Part shown: piece after piece, positions 8,801 through 17,154 of the stretch
Position numbering within the stretch: the stretch's first letter is position 1
How the letters are laid out: each line of letters opens with the position of its first letter
Source: Pseudaminobacter soli (ex Li et al. 2025)
Lineage (GTDB): Bacteria > Pseudomonadota > Alphaproteobacteria > Rhizobiales > Rhizobiaceae
Length of the DNA stretch: 64,000 bases
Assembly: GCF_029892515.1 (NCBI RefSeq)
Contig: NZ_JARXVF010000004.1
Location: forward strand, 248,001 to 312,000
Reading direction: 5' to 3'
The notes under the pieces: generated by a model
What the model was told of the DNA's origin: nothing
Database searches by the model: none
What the model saw: the letters and a program-made list of their open reading frames with translations, nothing else
Made by a program: the position numbers and the translations under genes

Positions 8801-10698
8801 GCGATGCCGGCAACGGCACACTGGCGATCCAGAACGGTGGCGCTGTGAACGGTGGCGGGTCCGTGACCATTGCCAAGCTTTCAGGGTCCACGGGAACGCT
8901 GAACATCGGCGGCGCCTCCGGCCAGGCTGCAGTTGCGGCGGGCACGCTGAACGCCGCCTCGGTTATGTTCGGGGCCGGAGCCGGCAAGATCGTCTTCAAC
9001 CACACCGCCTCGAACTATTTCTTTGCCCCGGCCATCTCGGGCGCGGGGACGGTGACGGTCGATGCCGGCACGACGATCCTGACCGGAGACTCCGGCGGCT
9101 TCACGGGCACGACCACGGTCAAGGGCGGCACGCTCGCCGTCAATGGCACGCTTGGCGGCGCGCTCGACGTTCTGGCCGCTGGCCGCCTGCAGGGCACCGG
9201 CACGGTCAGCAACACCACCGTCTCGGGCGCGATCGCGCCGGGCAACTCGATCGGCACGCTCAATGTCGCCGGCAACATCACCTTCAATGCTGGCTCGACC
9301 TACGAGGTCGAGGTGAACGCGGCGGACCAGTTCGACCGGATCGCTGCGACCGGCAAGGCGACGATCGACGGCGGCACCGTCCAGGTGCTGAATGCCCCCG
9401 GCGCCTATGCGCTCGGCAGCCACTACGCCATCGTGACGGCCGCCAGCGGGCTGACCGGCACCTTCGCCAGCATGACGCAGGCAGTACCGCTCTCGACGCC
9501 CTTCCTCTCCTTCGGACTGAGCTACGACGCGCACGCGGCCTATCTCAATGTGGAGCGCAGCGGCCTGACCTTCGCCTCGGTCGGCGAGACTACGAACCAG
9601 ATTGCAACCGGCGGCGGTTTGGACAGCGCGCCGCTCACGAGCCCGCTCGTCGCCGCCATGGCGCAGCTCGACGTGTCGTCGGCGCGGTCGAATTTCGACC
9701 AGCTCTCGGGCGAGGTGCACGCCTCGGCGAAAACGGCGTTGATTGAAGACAGCCGCTTCGTCCGGGATGCGGCGATCGATCGCCTGCGCGCGGCCTTCGA
9801 TGCGGTCGGCGCAATGGAGACCCCGGCCATGAGCTATGCGTCCGGCGGGCCGGAATATGCGCCCGCCGCCACCGAGCGCTTCGCCCTCTGGGGCCGTGCC
9901 TTCGGATCGTGGGGGCATACCGACGGGGACGACAATGCCGCCCGGTTCAACCGTTCGACAGGCGGCTTCTTCGCAGGCGGCGACGGACCTGTCTTCGACA
10001 CGTGGCGCCTCGGCCTGCTTGCCGGTTACAGCCGCAACGATTTTGACGTCCGCGACCGCCATTCCTCGGGGACGAGCGACAACTATCACCTCGGTCTCTA
10101 CGGCGGCACCGAGTGGAGTAATCTCGCCTTCCGCGGCGGCGCGGCCTACACGTGGCACGACATCTCCACTGGCCGCTCCATCGCCTTCCCAGGCTTCGCC
10201 GACAACCTGGAGGCCAGCTACCACGCCGGCACAGCGCAGGTGTTCGGTGAACTGGCCTATGGCGTCCGCGCGAGCAATGTCGGCTTCGAGCCCTTCGCCA
10301 ACCTCGCCTATGTGAGCCTGCATACGGACGGCTTCACCGAGAAAGGCGGCGCTGCGGCCCTGCTGGGATCGAGTGGCACGACCGATGCAACCTTCTCGAC
10401 ATTCGGCCTGCGCGCCTCGACGACGTTCGACCTCGGCGGCACCAGCGCCACCGCGAGGGGCGGGCTCGGCTGGAAGCATGCCTTCGGCGACGTGACGCCA
10501 CTCGCCGCCATGGCCTTTGCAGGCGGTGCACCGTTCACGATCGCGGGTGCGCCAATCAAGCGCGATGCAGCCGTGGTCGAGGCAGGTCTCGACTTCGCCA
10601 TCGCGCCCAACGCCACGCTCGGCATCTCCTACAATGGCCAGTTCGCCTCGGGTCTCTCCGACCAGTCCGTCAGGGCGGATTTCAACTGGAAGTTCTAA
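5893..10698 (+). CDS. Giant autotransporter with T5SS/PEP-CTERM-type repeats
   Basis: The 1601-aa type Va secretion protein has an extended signal region (residues 1-60, ending SASPSFA). Its passenger is built of about 50-residue repeats pairing GTLTIQNGGAVS with VTVDGxxSSWTNSGDLxVG; there are about eight in residues 75-420 and more in 800-1010. These match the T5SS/PEP-CTERM-associated repeat. Between and after them lie autotransporter-type beta-strand repeats (GDGTLTLSAQNTYTGTTTVN; FTGTTTVKGGTLAVNGTLGG). A beta-barrel of about 270 residues starts near ERFALWGRAFGSWG (residue 1329) and ends in the diagnostic C-terminal Phe (ADFNWKF). ATG 5893 follows a GGGGGGATCCG leader. It probably forms a surface beta-helix for adhesion. 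It is divergent from the two-component operon, a likely controller. Confidence 0.9.
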   Translation: MKSDLTSAISVQCLCGRGGRSRRGWVRLLYPTSALKGRLLGTTSIVTLGLALSASPSFATDWTGTQSSDWFTAGNWTNGIPDSNVDATIVTDVNNAVVVDKAGAYAHKVNVGGTGTLTIQNGGAVSSVDGIIGIGLDSTSTVTVDGAGSSWTNSGNLFLGMMGDGTLTIQNGGAVSSVDGLIGMTPLSTGIVTVDGKDSSWTNSGDLHVGIGGTGTLTIRNRGAISNATGYIGSIGSAGAVTVDGTDSSWTNSGDLYVGFGGTGTLTIQDGGAVSNDRGSIYSSTVTVDGVGSSWTNSGDLGVSYGGRLTIQNGGKVSSGDGAYGPISFSGVINGGTVTVDGAGSAWTNSNDLFVGWSDAGTLTIQNGGKVSNGSGYIGYLPVSTGSTVTVDGKDSSWSNSGDLNVGFFGTGTLKIENGGTVEADSIVVNAGSLLTGNGTVAVTSGNTVTIKNGGALTPANGTLVVDGNLTLDAGATATIGATAQLTVGGILSQASGSTLNVIVGSNEPIITADNATLDGTLNIAGYSGPTTPPASTNGLPATQFTVIQTSTNGITLGSDFSVSVGGSTSPVDYLTVITGKSADSDSYNVGLGLTWLDTTGNSNGVFTLTNANEAFDVALALTDQAANATTGWDGKSLTKNGDGTLTLSAQNTYTGTTTVNAGTLAIASTGGITSDVTNTATFENAGTVTGSVTNNTGATFTQTAGSVSGGVINYGTVNANGGALNGAISNNVGGSFNVGGGVTSDGTFDNAAGATLTIGESGNYTLAGLLTNEGSVAVDTGGSLTTAGGIIGNAAGSTGAATVAGTNATWVNSGDLHVGSAGIGTLTIQDRGTVSNTTGIIGLSTGSTGAVTVTGEGSSWISSGALLVGGFGTGTLMVQNGGKVSSGASWIGFSDVATGTVTVTGKDSSWANSGFLSVGEVGTGTLTIEDGGAVSTLSGYVGQFAGSTGTVIVTGKDSTWTTSGYLDVGDAGNGTLAIQNGGAVNGGGSVTIAKLSGSTGTLNIGGASGQAAVAAGTLNAASVMFGAGAGKIVFNHTASNYFFAPAISGAGTVTVDAGTTILTGDSGGFTGTTTVKGGTLAVNGTLGGALDVLAAGRLQGTGTVSNTTVSGAIAPGNSIGTLNVAGNITFNAGSTYEVEVNAADQFDRIAATGKATIDGGTVQVLNAPGAYALGSHYAIVTAASGLTGTFASMTQAVPLSTPFLSFGLSYDAHAAYLNVERSGLTFASVGETTNQIATGGGLDSAPLTSPLVAAMAQLDVSSARSNFDQLSGEVHASAKTALIEDSRFVRDAAIDRLRAAFDAVGAMETPAMSYASGGPEYAPAATERFALWGRAFGSWGHTDGDDNAARFNRSTGGFFAGGDGPVFDTWRLGLLAGYSRNDFDVRDRHSSGTSDNYHLGLYGGTEWSNLAFRGGAAYTWHDISTGRSIAFPGFADNLEASYHAGTAQVFGELAYGVRASNVGFEPFANLAYVSLHTDGFTEKGGAAALLGSSGTTDATFSTFGLRASTTFDLGGTSATARGGLGWKHAFGDVTPLAAMAFAGGAPFTIAGAPIKRDAAVVEAGLDFAIAPNATLGISYNGQFASGLSDQSVRADFNWKF

Positions 10699-10715
10699 CA
10701 TCTCTTGAGCGCGGG

Positions 10716-10833
10716 GCAGGCATGCTCAGCCGTTACCACCTGGCGCTCCCCTGATTGCGTCCTGACCGGCAGGCCATTGGTGTCCGCCACCGCGTGAATC
10801 TTGGCTGATCAGGCCACCTCGTGAGCGACCCAT
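10716..10833 (-). mobile_element. IS5-family transposase remnant, frameshifted
   Basis: On the minus strand MGRSRGGL (10833-10810) is followed, after a one-base insertion that shifts the frame, by KIHAVADTNGLPVR. This is the GRSRGGLTTKIHxxVDxNGLPxR core of IS5-family (IS1031/ISL2-like) transposases. Neither terminal inverted repeats nor the DDE residues can be seen around it, so only a decayed internal fragment remains. It sits in the 314-base gap between the autotransporter and LysR genes; the rest of that gap shows nothing recognisable. Confidence 0.6.
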
Positions 10834-11012
10834 ATCTTCCGGCGCGGAGGCTGACCAAGCCTGGATTGCGCTCGCCTCGCCCACCCGCTTCCGGAGTTGC
10901 CCCTGACCGCCCGAATTGCAGCGCCGCGAGGGTAAGACCGCTATCTGGTGATCACCGGAACGGCCTCAGGCGTGACAGCGGCCCGGCGACATCAGGAAAG
11001 CGAGGAAGGGGT

Positions 11013-11978
11013 CTAGCTGGCTCCGTTCGGCGGCGCGTCGCCCGAGGCAACGCGGATTTTATCTGCGAGTTTCGAACGGCTCTTCACGTGATCAATGAAG
11101 GCCCGCAGCTTCGGCATTATTTGCCGGTGGCCGGGATAGTAGAGAAACACACCCGGCGCCATCGGGACGAACGGCGCCAACACGCGCACGAGTTTTCCGG
11201 CTTTCACGGCGCTGGTAGCGAGCGGCTCGGGCACTTGCGCAAGACCCAGCCCTTCGACGGCTGCGCCAAGCATAGTGGGAAAGTCGTTGGCGATGAGAGG
11301 GCCCGATACGGCAATCTCGATCGCGCGGCCGTTGTCGTTAAGCGACCATAACGCAAGCGCGCCGTTGGATCGTCGCAATCTCAAGCATGCGTGTTGACGC
11401 AAATCGTCCGGGCGCTCGGGTCGGCCGTGGCGGGCGAGGTAGGCGGGGCTGCCGACGATGATGAAGCGGAACGGCTTGGTCAGCCGCACCGCGACCATGT
11501 CGGCGGCGATGAACTGACCCAGCCGGATGCCGGCGTCGAACCCTTTGGCTGCGAGGTCGACCAGTTCCTCGCTTGCGGCGATCTCCACCTCGACCGCGGG
11601 ATAGGCCTGGCAGAACGATGCGATCAGCGGCTCGAGTAGGATCGGCACCACCGCGCGCGGCACCGAGAGGCGCAACAGGCCGGCCGGCCGCTGTCCGAGT
11701 TCACGCGCGACGTCGCTTGCGGCGATGAGCTCCTCGAAGGCGGGCTTTGCGCGTGAAAGGAATCGCTCGCCGGCTTCGGTCAGGCCGACACTGCGGGTCG
11801 TGCGGATGAAGAGCAGTGCACCGACGCGCGCCTCGAGTGCGCGTATCGCCTGACTGATCGCCGATGGCGTCACCCCGAGCTCCGCGGCTGCGCGGCGGAA
11901 ATTGCGGTGCTGGGCAACGCTCAGGAAGGCCTCCACGCCGTCGAGCGCACCCTGCCTGACCGTGAAGTTCTGCTTCAT
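11013..11978 (-). CDS. LysR-family transcriptional regulator
   Basis: The 321-aa product has an N-terminal winged helix-turn-helix (about residues 12-70: AFLSVAQHRNFRRAAAELG, then SAISQAIRALEARVGA) and a type 2 periplasmic-binding-like effector domain (about 100-300). It belongs to the group that includes many regulators of small oxidoreductase genes, and the divergent genes from 12083 onwards (small secreted protein, NmrA-like oxidoreductase, membrane protein) are its probable targets. The gap to 12083 is about 100 bases and should hold both promoters. The effector is unknown. Confidence 0.88.
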   Translation of the reverse strand: MKQNFTVRQGALDGVEAFLSVAQHRNFRRAAAELGVTPSAISQAIRALEARVGALLFIRTTRSVGLTEAGERFLSRAKPAFEELIAASDVARELGQRPAGLLRLSVPRAVVPILLEPLIASFCQAYPAVEVEIAASEELVDLAAKGFDAGIRLGQFIAADMVAVRLTKPFRFIIVGSPAYLARHGRPERPDDLRQHACLRLRRSNGALALWSLNDNGRAIEIAVSGPLIANDFPTMLGAAVEGLGLAQVPEPLATSAVKAGKLVRVLAPFVPMAPGVFLYYPGHRQIMPKLRAFIDHVKSRSKLADKIRVASGDAPPNGAS

Positions 11979-12082
11979 AACCTGTCGATGTTATCGCGGA
12001 TAGTCGCTCGCGAGAAGCGGTCTAAATTCAGGAGCACTGCCGATGAACAAAGGAACCCGCCGCAATCGCAGAAGCGAGAACG

Positions 12083-12484
12083 ATGAAAGCACTGCGTAAC
12101 GTCGTCGTCGCGCTCACCTTACCCCTCATAGGAGCTACTTCTATGGCCAATTCATCCGTTGCCCACGCCCAGGCCTCCTCGCCCACAACCACTGGCGTGA
12201 TCGTCATCCTTACCGCGAAGGCAGGCGTCACACGCGAACAGGTCATGGCTGTCATGCCAGCTGAAATCCGGGAGACCGTGCAGCTCTATCTCAATGGGAG
12301 GATTCGTGAATGGTATTCACGCGGCGATGGTCGCGGGGTCGTCTTCCTGCTGGATACCAGCGACGTCGCCGAGGCGCACGCGATCATGGAGGGCCTTCCG
12401 CTGGCCGAGGAAAATGTCATGGACCATGAGTACATCGCAGTCGGTCCGCTCATGCCACTCCGCCTGCTCGTGGCCAACCCCTAG
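12083..12484 (+). CDS. Small secreted dimeric alpha-beta barrel-like protein
   Basis: A 133-aa product with a signal peptide (about residues 1-30, ...NSSVAHAQ). The mature part of about 100 residues (GVIVILTAKAGVTREQVMAV, RGVVFLLDTSDVAEAHAIME, a LPLAEENVMDHEYIAVGPL tail) has the size and layout of YCII/muconolactone-isomerase-like ferredoxin-fold proteins. These often accompany NAD(P)-binding NmrA-type oxidoreductases, as here. No catalytic residue can be named. It precedes the oxidoreductase gene by about 75 bases on the same strand and is probably co-transcribed under the divergent LysR regulator. Confidence 0.7.
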   Translation: MKALRNVVVALTLPLIGATSMANSSVAHAQASSPTTTGVIVILTAKAGVTREQVMAVMPAEIRETVQLYLNGRIREWYSRGDGRGVVFLLDTSDVAEAHAIMEGLPLAEENVMDHEYIAVGPLMPLRLLVANP

Positions 12485-12558
12485 CACAATAGGGACAGGC
12501 GCCAATTGAGCGCACTCTCACTGGCTAACGCATAAACTGGCATATGAGGAGAGCAACC

Positions 12559-13662
12559 ATGACTCAGCCAACGATTCTGGTCACAGGCGCCACCGGCAAT
12601 ACCGGCGGCGCGGTCGTTTCCGAACTTCTACACCGCGGCGTCCCGGTGCGCGCGATGGTCCGTACCCGCGACGCACGCAGCGCGGCGTTGCAAGCGCGCG
12701 GCGCGGAGGTCGTCGTTGCCGATATCTTCGACCCCGACCAGCTGCTCGCGGCGATGCGCGGCGTACAGCGCGCCTATTACGTTCCGCCCTACCACCCCTA
12801 TGTGATCCAGAGCGCCGTGACCTTCGCGGTCGCGGCACGCGAGGCGAAGCTCGAGGCGATCGTCCAGCTCGGGCAGTGGCTGTCACACCGCAGCCATCCC
12901 GCGCTCATGACCCGCCAGACTTGGCTGATGGACAAGATGTTCGCGGAGTTCCGCGGCATCGCGCACATCATCCTCAATCCTGGCCTGTTTGCCGACGATT
13001 TCCTGCGCACCATCGATTTCGCGGTGCTGCTCGGCGTTTTTCCTGTGCTCGCCGGTGTCGGCAAAGTGGCGCCGGTCGCCAACGAGGACATCGCGCGGAC
13101 CGCGGTCGCCGTGCTGATGGCGCCCGAACGTCACGACGGAAAAACCTATCGGCCGACCGGGCCGCAGCTGCTGTCGGGCCGAGAGATGGCGGAGCGTGTC
13201 GCCAAGGTCGTCGGTCATCGGGTCCGGCCCGTCGAAGTGCCGTTCTGGCTGTTCAGCAAGAACGCGCGCTGGGGGCAGGGCGTCGGTCCGTTTTTGGTCA
13301 GTGCGCTTCGGCACTATGTCGAGGACGTGAGGAACGGCGCCTTCGCGTTTGAAGGCGGCGTCACCGAGACGGTCGAGGCGCTGACGGGGACGCCGGCCGA
13401 GAGTTTCGAGACGACGGCGCGGCGCTACGCTGCGCTACCTTTCGCGCGGCCATCTCTAGGCAATCGGATCAAGGCCTTGGTCAAATTCACTGCCGCGCCG
13501 TTGTTGCCGGGCTATGACCTCCCGCGTCTCGAGCGGAAATTGGGTTTTCCAGAGCCGCAGAAACCAACGTTCTCGCTCGCCGACGAAACGTGGCGGGACG
13601 AGCACAGCCAACTGATGGCTAGACAGCCGCGGGCCGGCCAGACATCGCGGGTGGCCTCATGA
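12559..13662 (+). CDS. NmrA-like NAD(P)-binding oxidoreductase (atypical SDR)
   Basis: The 367-aa product begins MTQPTILVTGATGNTGGAVV, a Rossmann dinucleotide-binding motif (GxxGxxG, residues 10-16) typical of NmrA/HSCARG-type atypical short-chain dehydrogenases. The classical YxxxK catalytic pair is not evident, as expected for NmrA-like sensors or quinone/NAD(P)H-binding members. ATG 12559 is favoured over the ATG 15 bases upstream because GAGGAG stands 7 bases before it. The last ~70 residues (IKALVKFTAAPLLPGYDLPRL...) extend beyond the usual ~290-residue family length and are not recognised. The stop overlaps the next gene's start by four bases (ATGA). Confidence 0.82.
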   Translation: MTQPTILVTGATGNTGGAVVSELLHRGVPVRAMVRTRDARSAALQARGAEVVVADIFDPDQLLAAMRGVQRAYYVPPYHPYVIQSAVTFAVAAREAKLEAIVQLGQWLSHRSHPALMTRQTWLMDKMFAEFRGIAHIILNPGLFADDFLRTIDFAVLLGVFPVLAGVGKVAPVANEDIARTAVAVLMAPERHDGKTYRPTGPQLLSGREMAERVAKVVGHRVRPVEVPFWLFSKNARWGQGVGPFLVSALRHYVEDVRNGAFAFEGGVTETVEALTGTPAESFETTARRYAALPFARPSLGNRIKALVKFTAAPLLPGYDLPRLERKLGFPEPQKPTFSLADETWRDEHSQLMARQPRAGQTSRVAS

Positions 13663-14162
13663 CCGTGCAATTGCTGTTCGGAACGAGCGTCGCCTTTGGC
13701 TTCATCGCCTGGGCGGTCGTCGCCACCCTCTATATCTGGCCACAGTTGCGCACCCGATCTCGCAGCGACGCGCTGCGGCCGCTGCTCGTCCTGCACGCAT
13801 TTCGCTTTATCGGGCTGGCGTTCCTGGTTCCCGGCGTGGTGTCGCCCGATCTGCCGATCACGTTCGCGCGCGATGCTGCCTATGGCGACATCGTCGCGGC
13901 GATCTTGGCTTTGGCCACCTTGGCCACGCTGCGGAGTGGCGTGGGGATTGCGCTGGCATGGGCGTTCAACCTCTGGGGCAGCTTCGATCTGCTCAACGCG
14001 TTCTATCAGGCCAACGCAGCCGGACTATCGCCAGGTCAGCTCGGCGCCGCCTATTTCATTCCCACAGCGATCGTTCCGCTGTTGTTCATAACGCACGGAT
14101 TGATGTTTCGTGTGTTGCTGCAGAGCCAGCGCGGGCGTGCGGTGGCGGCGTCGAATCCGTAG
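13659..14162 (+). CDS. Small integral membrane protein, four helices
   Basis: A 167-aa hydrophobic protein with about four or five predicted membrane segments: residues 5-27, 42-62, 75-97, 100-118 and 130-153. The ATGA overlap with the upstream NmrA-like gene indicates translational coupling and a shared function. I do not recognise a named family, though proteins with an R-xxL-xxHAFRFIGLAFL-like segment occur in many alphaproteobacteria as uncharacterised membrane proteins. It may be the membrane partner of the oxidoreductase; that is inference from position only. Confidence 0.75.
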   Translation: MTVQLLFGTSVAFGFIAWAVVATLYIWPQLRTRSRSDALRPLLVLHAFRFIGLAFLVPGVVSPDLPITFARDAAYGDIVAAILALATLATLRSGVGIALAWAFNLWGSFDLLNAFYQANAAGLSPGQLGAAYFIPTAIVPLLFITHGLMFRVLLQSQRGRAVAASNP

Positions 14163-14311
14163 CCGCTCGCGCTGCGCGCCACGCAACTGATCGTGCGAAC
14201 CGGACATGTGCCTTTTCGGCAGCGCACGAGCGACATCCAGGGGCGGTCTCCGTTTGCTGCAGCAGAACATCGCCGGCCGCCTAACGCCTCGTCCATCTCG
14301 CCGCCATCTCG

Positions 14312-16111
14312 TCATGCGTGCTCGGCGATCACCGAGAGGAAGGCGGGGCCGTAGCGGTCGAGCTTGGCTTCGCCAACACCGGGCACGTTCGCCATCTCGG
14401 CGCGCGACGCCGGTCGCGCCGCCGCCAGCTCGATCAGGGTCTTGTCGTGGAAGATCACGTAGGGTGGCACGTTCTGCGTGCGCGCGATGTCCGTGCGCTT
14501 GCGCCGCAGCGCCTGGAACAGGTCATGGTCCGCATCGGTGACGGCAGGCTGCGCCGCGCTGCGCGCTACCTTGCCACGTTTGGCGCGCGCCGGCGCCGGC
14601 ACGCGCAGCATCAGCGTCGGCTTGTCGCGCAAGAAGTCGCGGCCGGCTGGTGCGATCGAGAGACCGCCATGGCCGGTGAGGTCAACGTCGATGAGGCGTA
14701 GCGCGATCAGCTGGCGCAAGATCGCCCGCCATGTGCGGTTGTCGTGCTCGGTGCCGATGCCAAAGGTTGAGATCCGGTCATGGCCAAACTGGGCGATGCG
14801 CTCGTTTTCCACGCCTAGTAGCACATCGACAATATAGGCTTGCCCGAAACGCTCGCCGGTGCGGTAGATGCACGAAAGTGCCTTTTGCGCCGCAATAGCA
14901 CCGTCGAACAATTTTGGCGGCTCCGCGCAGGTGTCACAGTTGCCGCACGGTTCACAATGGTCGCCGAAATAGGATAGCAAAACCTGTCGCCGGCAGCCCG
15001 CCGTCTCGGCCAGTCCGAGCAGCGCATCGAGTTTGTGCCGCTCCATGCGCTTGCGCTGGTCCGGCGCCTCCGACTCCTCGATGAAGCGGCTGCGCAAAGC
15101 GATATCCTCGTAGCCGTAGAGCATCAGGGTATCGGACGACAGGCCGTCGCGCCCAGCGCGACCGGTCTCCTGATAATAGGCCTCGATGCTGCCCGGCAGG
15201 TCGATATGGGCGACGAAGCGCACGTCCGGTTTGTCGATGCCCATGCCGAAGGCGACGGTGGCGACCATGATGACCGCCTCGCCATGCTGGAAGTGCATCT
15301 GGTTGGCCTCGCGCGCCGCCTTGTCCATGCCGGCGTGATAGGCAAGCGCATCATAGCCGAGGTCCTGAAGCCAGGTGGCGGTTTCCTCGGTCCTGCGCTT
15401 CGACAGGCAGTAGACGATACCGCTCTCGCCCTCGTAGCGCTTGAGGAATTCCTTGAGCTGTGCGCGCGGATTGTCCTTTTCCTCGATGGCGTAGCGAATG
15501 TTGGGCCGGTCGAAACCGGCGATGAAGGCGTCGGTCTCGGCAATTGTGAGATGCGACAGGATTTCGGCGCGCGTCGGCTCGTCGGCCGTAGCCGTCAGCG
15601 CCATGCGCGGGGTGCCGGCAAAGCGAGCCACGACCGCGTCGAGCTGACGATAGGAAGGACGGAAATCGTGCCCCCATTGCGACAGGCAGTGCGCCTCGTC
15701 GATGGCGATCAGCGACAGCTTTACACCATCGAGCAGCTCCAGCACGTCCGGCCGCAGCAGTGTTTCGGGTGCGACATAGAGGAGGTCGAGCGCGCCGACG
15801 CGGATATCGCGCCACAGGATGCGGCGTTCGTCGGGCGAAAGGTCGGAGTTCAGCGCGGCCGCCCGCACCCCTGCCTGCCGCAGCGCCGTCACCTGATCGG
15901 CCATCAGCGCCAGCAGTGGCGAAACGACGAGACCCATGCCGGAGCGGACGATGGCGGGAATCTGGTAGCAGAGCGACTTGCCGCCGCCCGTCGGCATCAG
16001 CACGAAGGCGTTATTGCCGGCAATCACATGCTCGACGATGCGCCCCTGCGGTCCCCGGAACGCATCATAGCCATAAACGGTCTTGAGGATTTCGAGGGCG
16101 GTGGCGGTCAT
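14312..16111 (-). CDS. recQ: ATP-dependent DNA helicase RecQ
   Basis: About 599 aa, the normal RecQ length. Walker A is MPTGGGKSLCYQIPA (about residue 40), the Walker B / aromatic loop region reads IDEAHCLSQWGHDFRPSY, and motif VI contains YYQETGRAGRDG. The RQC zinc module is present (CRRQVLLSYFGDHCEPCGNC and the following Cys), and a C-terminal HRDC domain closes the protein (ALRRKRTDIARTQNVPPYVI ... GVGEAKLDRYGPAFL). It unwinds DNA 3'-5' in recombination and fork repair. I chose ATG 16111 (MTATALEILKTVYGYDAFRG), which fits rhizobial homologues; an in-frame GTG lies at 16123. It appears monocistronic and intact. Confidence 0.96.
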   Translation of the reverse strand: MTATALEILKTVYGYDAFRGPQGRIVEHVIAGNNAFVLMPTGGGKSLCYQIPAIVRSGMGLVVSPLLALMADQVTALRQAGVRAAALNSDLSPDERRILWRDIRVGALDLLYVAPETLLRPDVLELLDGVKLSLIAIDEAHCLSQWGHDFRPSYRQLDAVVARFAGTPRMALTATADEPTRAEILSHLTIAETDAFIAGFDRPNIRYAIEEKDNPRAQLKEFLKRYEGESGIVYCLSKRRTEETATWLQDLGYDALAYHAGMDKAAREANQMHFQHGEAVIMVATVAFGMGIDKPDVRFVAHIDLPGSIEAYYQETGRAGRDGLSSDTLMLYGYEDIALRSRFIEESEAPDQRKRMERHKLDALLGLAETAGCRRQVLLSYFGDHCEPCGNCDTCAEPPKLFDGAIAAQKALSCIYRTGERFGQAYIVDVLLGVENERIAQFGHDRISTFGIGTEHDNRTWRAILRQLIALRLIDVDLTGHGGLSIAPAGRDFLRDKPTLMLRVPAPARAKRGKVARSAAQPAVTDADHDLFQALRRKRTDIARTQNVPPYVIFHDKTLIELAAARPASRAEMANVPGVGEAKLDRYGPAFLSVIAEHA

Positions 16112-16585
16112 CGGCGGCAGCACGGAGAATCATGGAAATGTCCTTCATAGCAGCTTCGCCGTGATAGCGATCATTTATGCGCGTTGGCGCGGCGGCCCAT
16201 AGTGAATCGCTGCGCCTACGGATGAGCAGCGACGGTCGGCTTGCCCGGATGCTCCATGTGCTCGTCCACAACCTTCCCGGCCTGCTCGCTCGATACCGCC
16301 GTCCTCTACGAACGGGGGCAGTCCGTTGCGGGACTGCTCGGGCTCATGCTCCTGCGGTAGCCGAGCCCCGTCCAGAACCATGAAGTGGAATTGGGTGTGG
16401 CGCTATGAGCGCCTTCTCGCCGAACGATACCGATGCTTCACGCGCATTTTGCCTCTCTTGCGTTATACCTCGTGGCGTCTTTGTCGGACAAATCTGTCGG
16501 CTACGATGCTTGGCGGGCCGACTGTAGGCGGACGTTCGGTTATGCTTCCAGCCGGCCAGAGTAACCTGTATGAATCTTAGCATTT
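16112..16585. other. Gene-free stretch upstream of recQ
   Basis: About 470 bases between divergent genes. On the minus strand a short frame ends SSEQAGKVVDEHMEHPGKPT before a TAG near 16208, which looks protein-like but has an in-frame stop about 30 codons upstream and no credible start, so it may be a relic. Other short overlapping frames are unconvincing. Promoters for recQ and the membrane-protein gene must lie here; none is obvious. Confidence 0.4.
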
Positions 16586-17053
16586 ATGAAGTATGTTTTA
16601 TTGATGAAGTTCGTGATCTACCTGTTCTCCGCTTCAATCGCATTCATTGCTGGAACCATCGGTTCCGATATTTTTGCACGGACATCCATTGCAGAAAAAA
16701 CGGTTGCGCAGGCGCTGAACGAGGCCCTGCATTGGACATGGCCAGATTTTACCAGCACAATAATGCTGGCAGCTCCGTTCTTCGCCACTGCCCTAATATG
16801 CGCGGTCTTTCAAAGGCGAGCACGCACCCGAAGTACTCTCGTGATATTCGTTGTAGCCACAACGACCCTTCTTTACTTTTATTTCAACGGTTACCAAAAT
16901 GCACAACACGCGTTGTTGGAAGGCAAATGGACCGCCGGAGCACTAACCCTCGGCCTGCTGCCATTTATCGGCATACCAATCGTCCTAGCGGTGGCTGCGG
17001 CGGGAGCAATGGTAGCAACGTTTGATAGGCGACCGCCTGCTGGCCCTCTGTGA
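16586..17053 (+). CDS. Hypothetical four-helix membrane protein
   Basis: A 155-aa product not recognised by family. Hydrophobic segments lie at about residues 7-27, 57-77, 84-102 and 120-145, with short polar loops. Base composition is visibly lower in G+C than the neighbours, especially in the first half, which hints at a different origin. An internal Met (MKFVIYLFSASIAF, 16604) is an alternative start; neither has a good Shine-Dalgarno. It stands alone between recQ and the convergent metallo-hydrolase gene. No function can be given. Confidence 0.6.
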   Translation: MKYVLLMKFVIYLFSASIAFIAGTIGSDIFARTSIAEKTVAQALNEALHWTWPDFTSTIMLAAPFFATALICAVFQRRARTRSTLVIFVVATTTLLYFYFNGYQNAQHALLEGKWTAGALTLGLLPFIGIPIVLAVAAAGAMVATFDRRPPAGPL

Positions 17054-17154
17054 CTGCCAAGCGATCGCGCACAGCGCAGTCGGTCGACAAATCAACTTTC
17101 ATTTTGGTTCCCAAGCCATTGCGAATACTGGGCGTGATCTCGCCGCCTATCCGA

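Noticed and set aside
8881-10701. A 606-codon minus-strand frame opposite the first autotransporter
   Set aside because: It is the shadow of the high-G+C barrel and repeat coding strand; Arg/Ala/Glu-rich composition with no domain.
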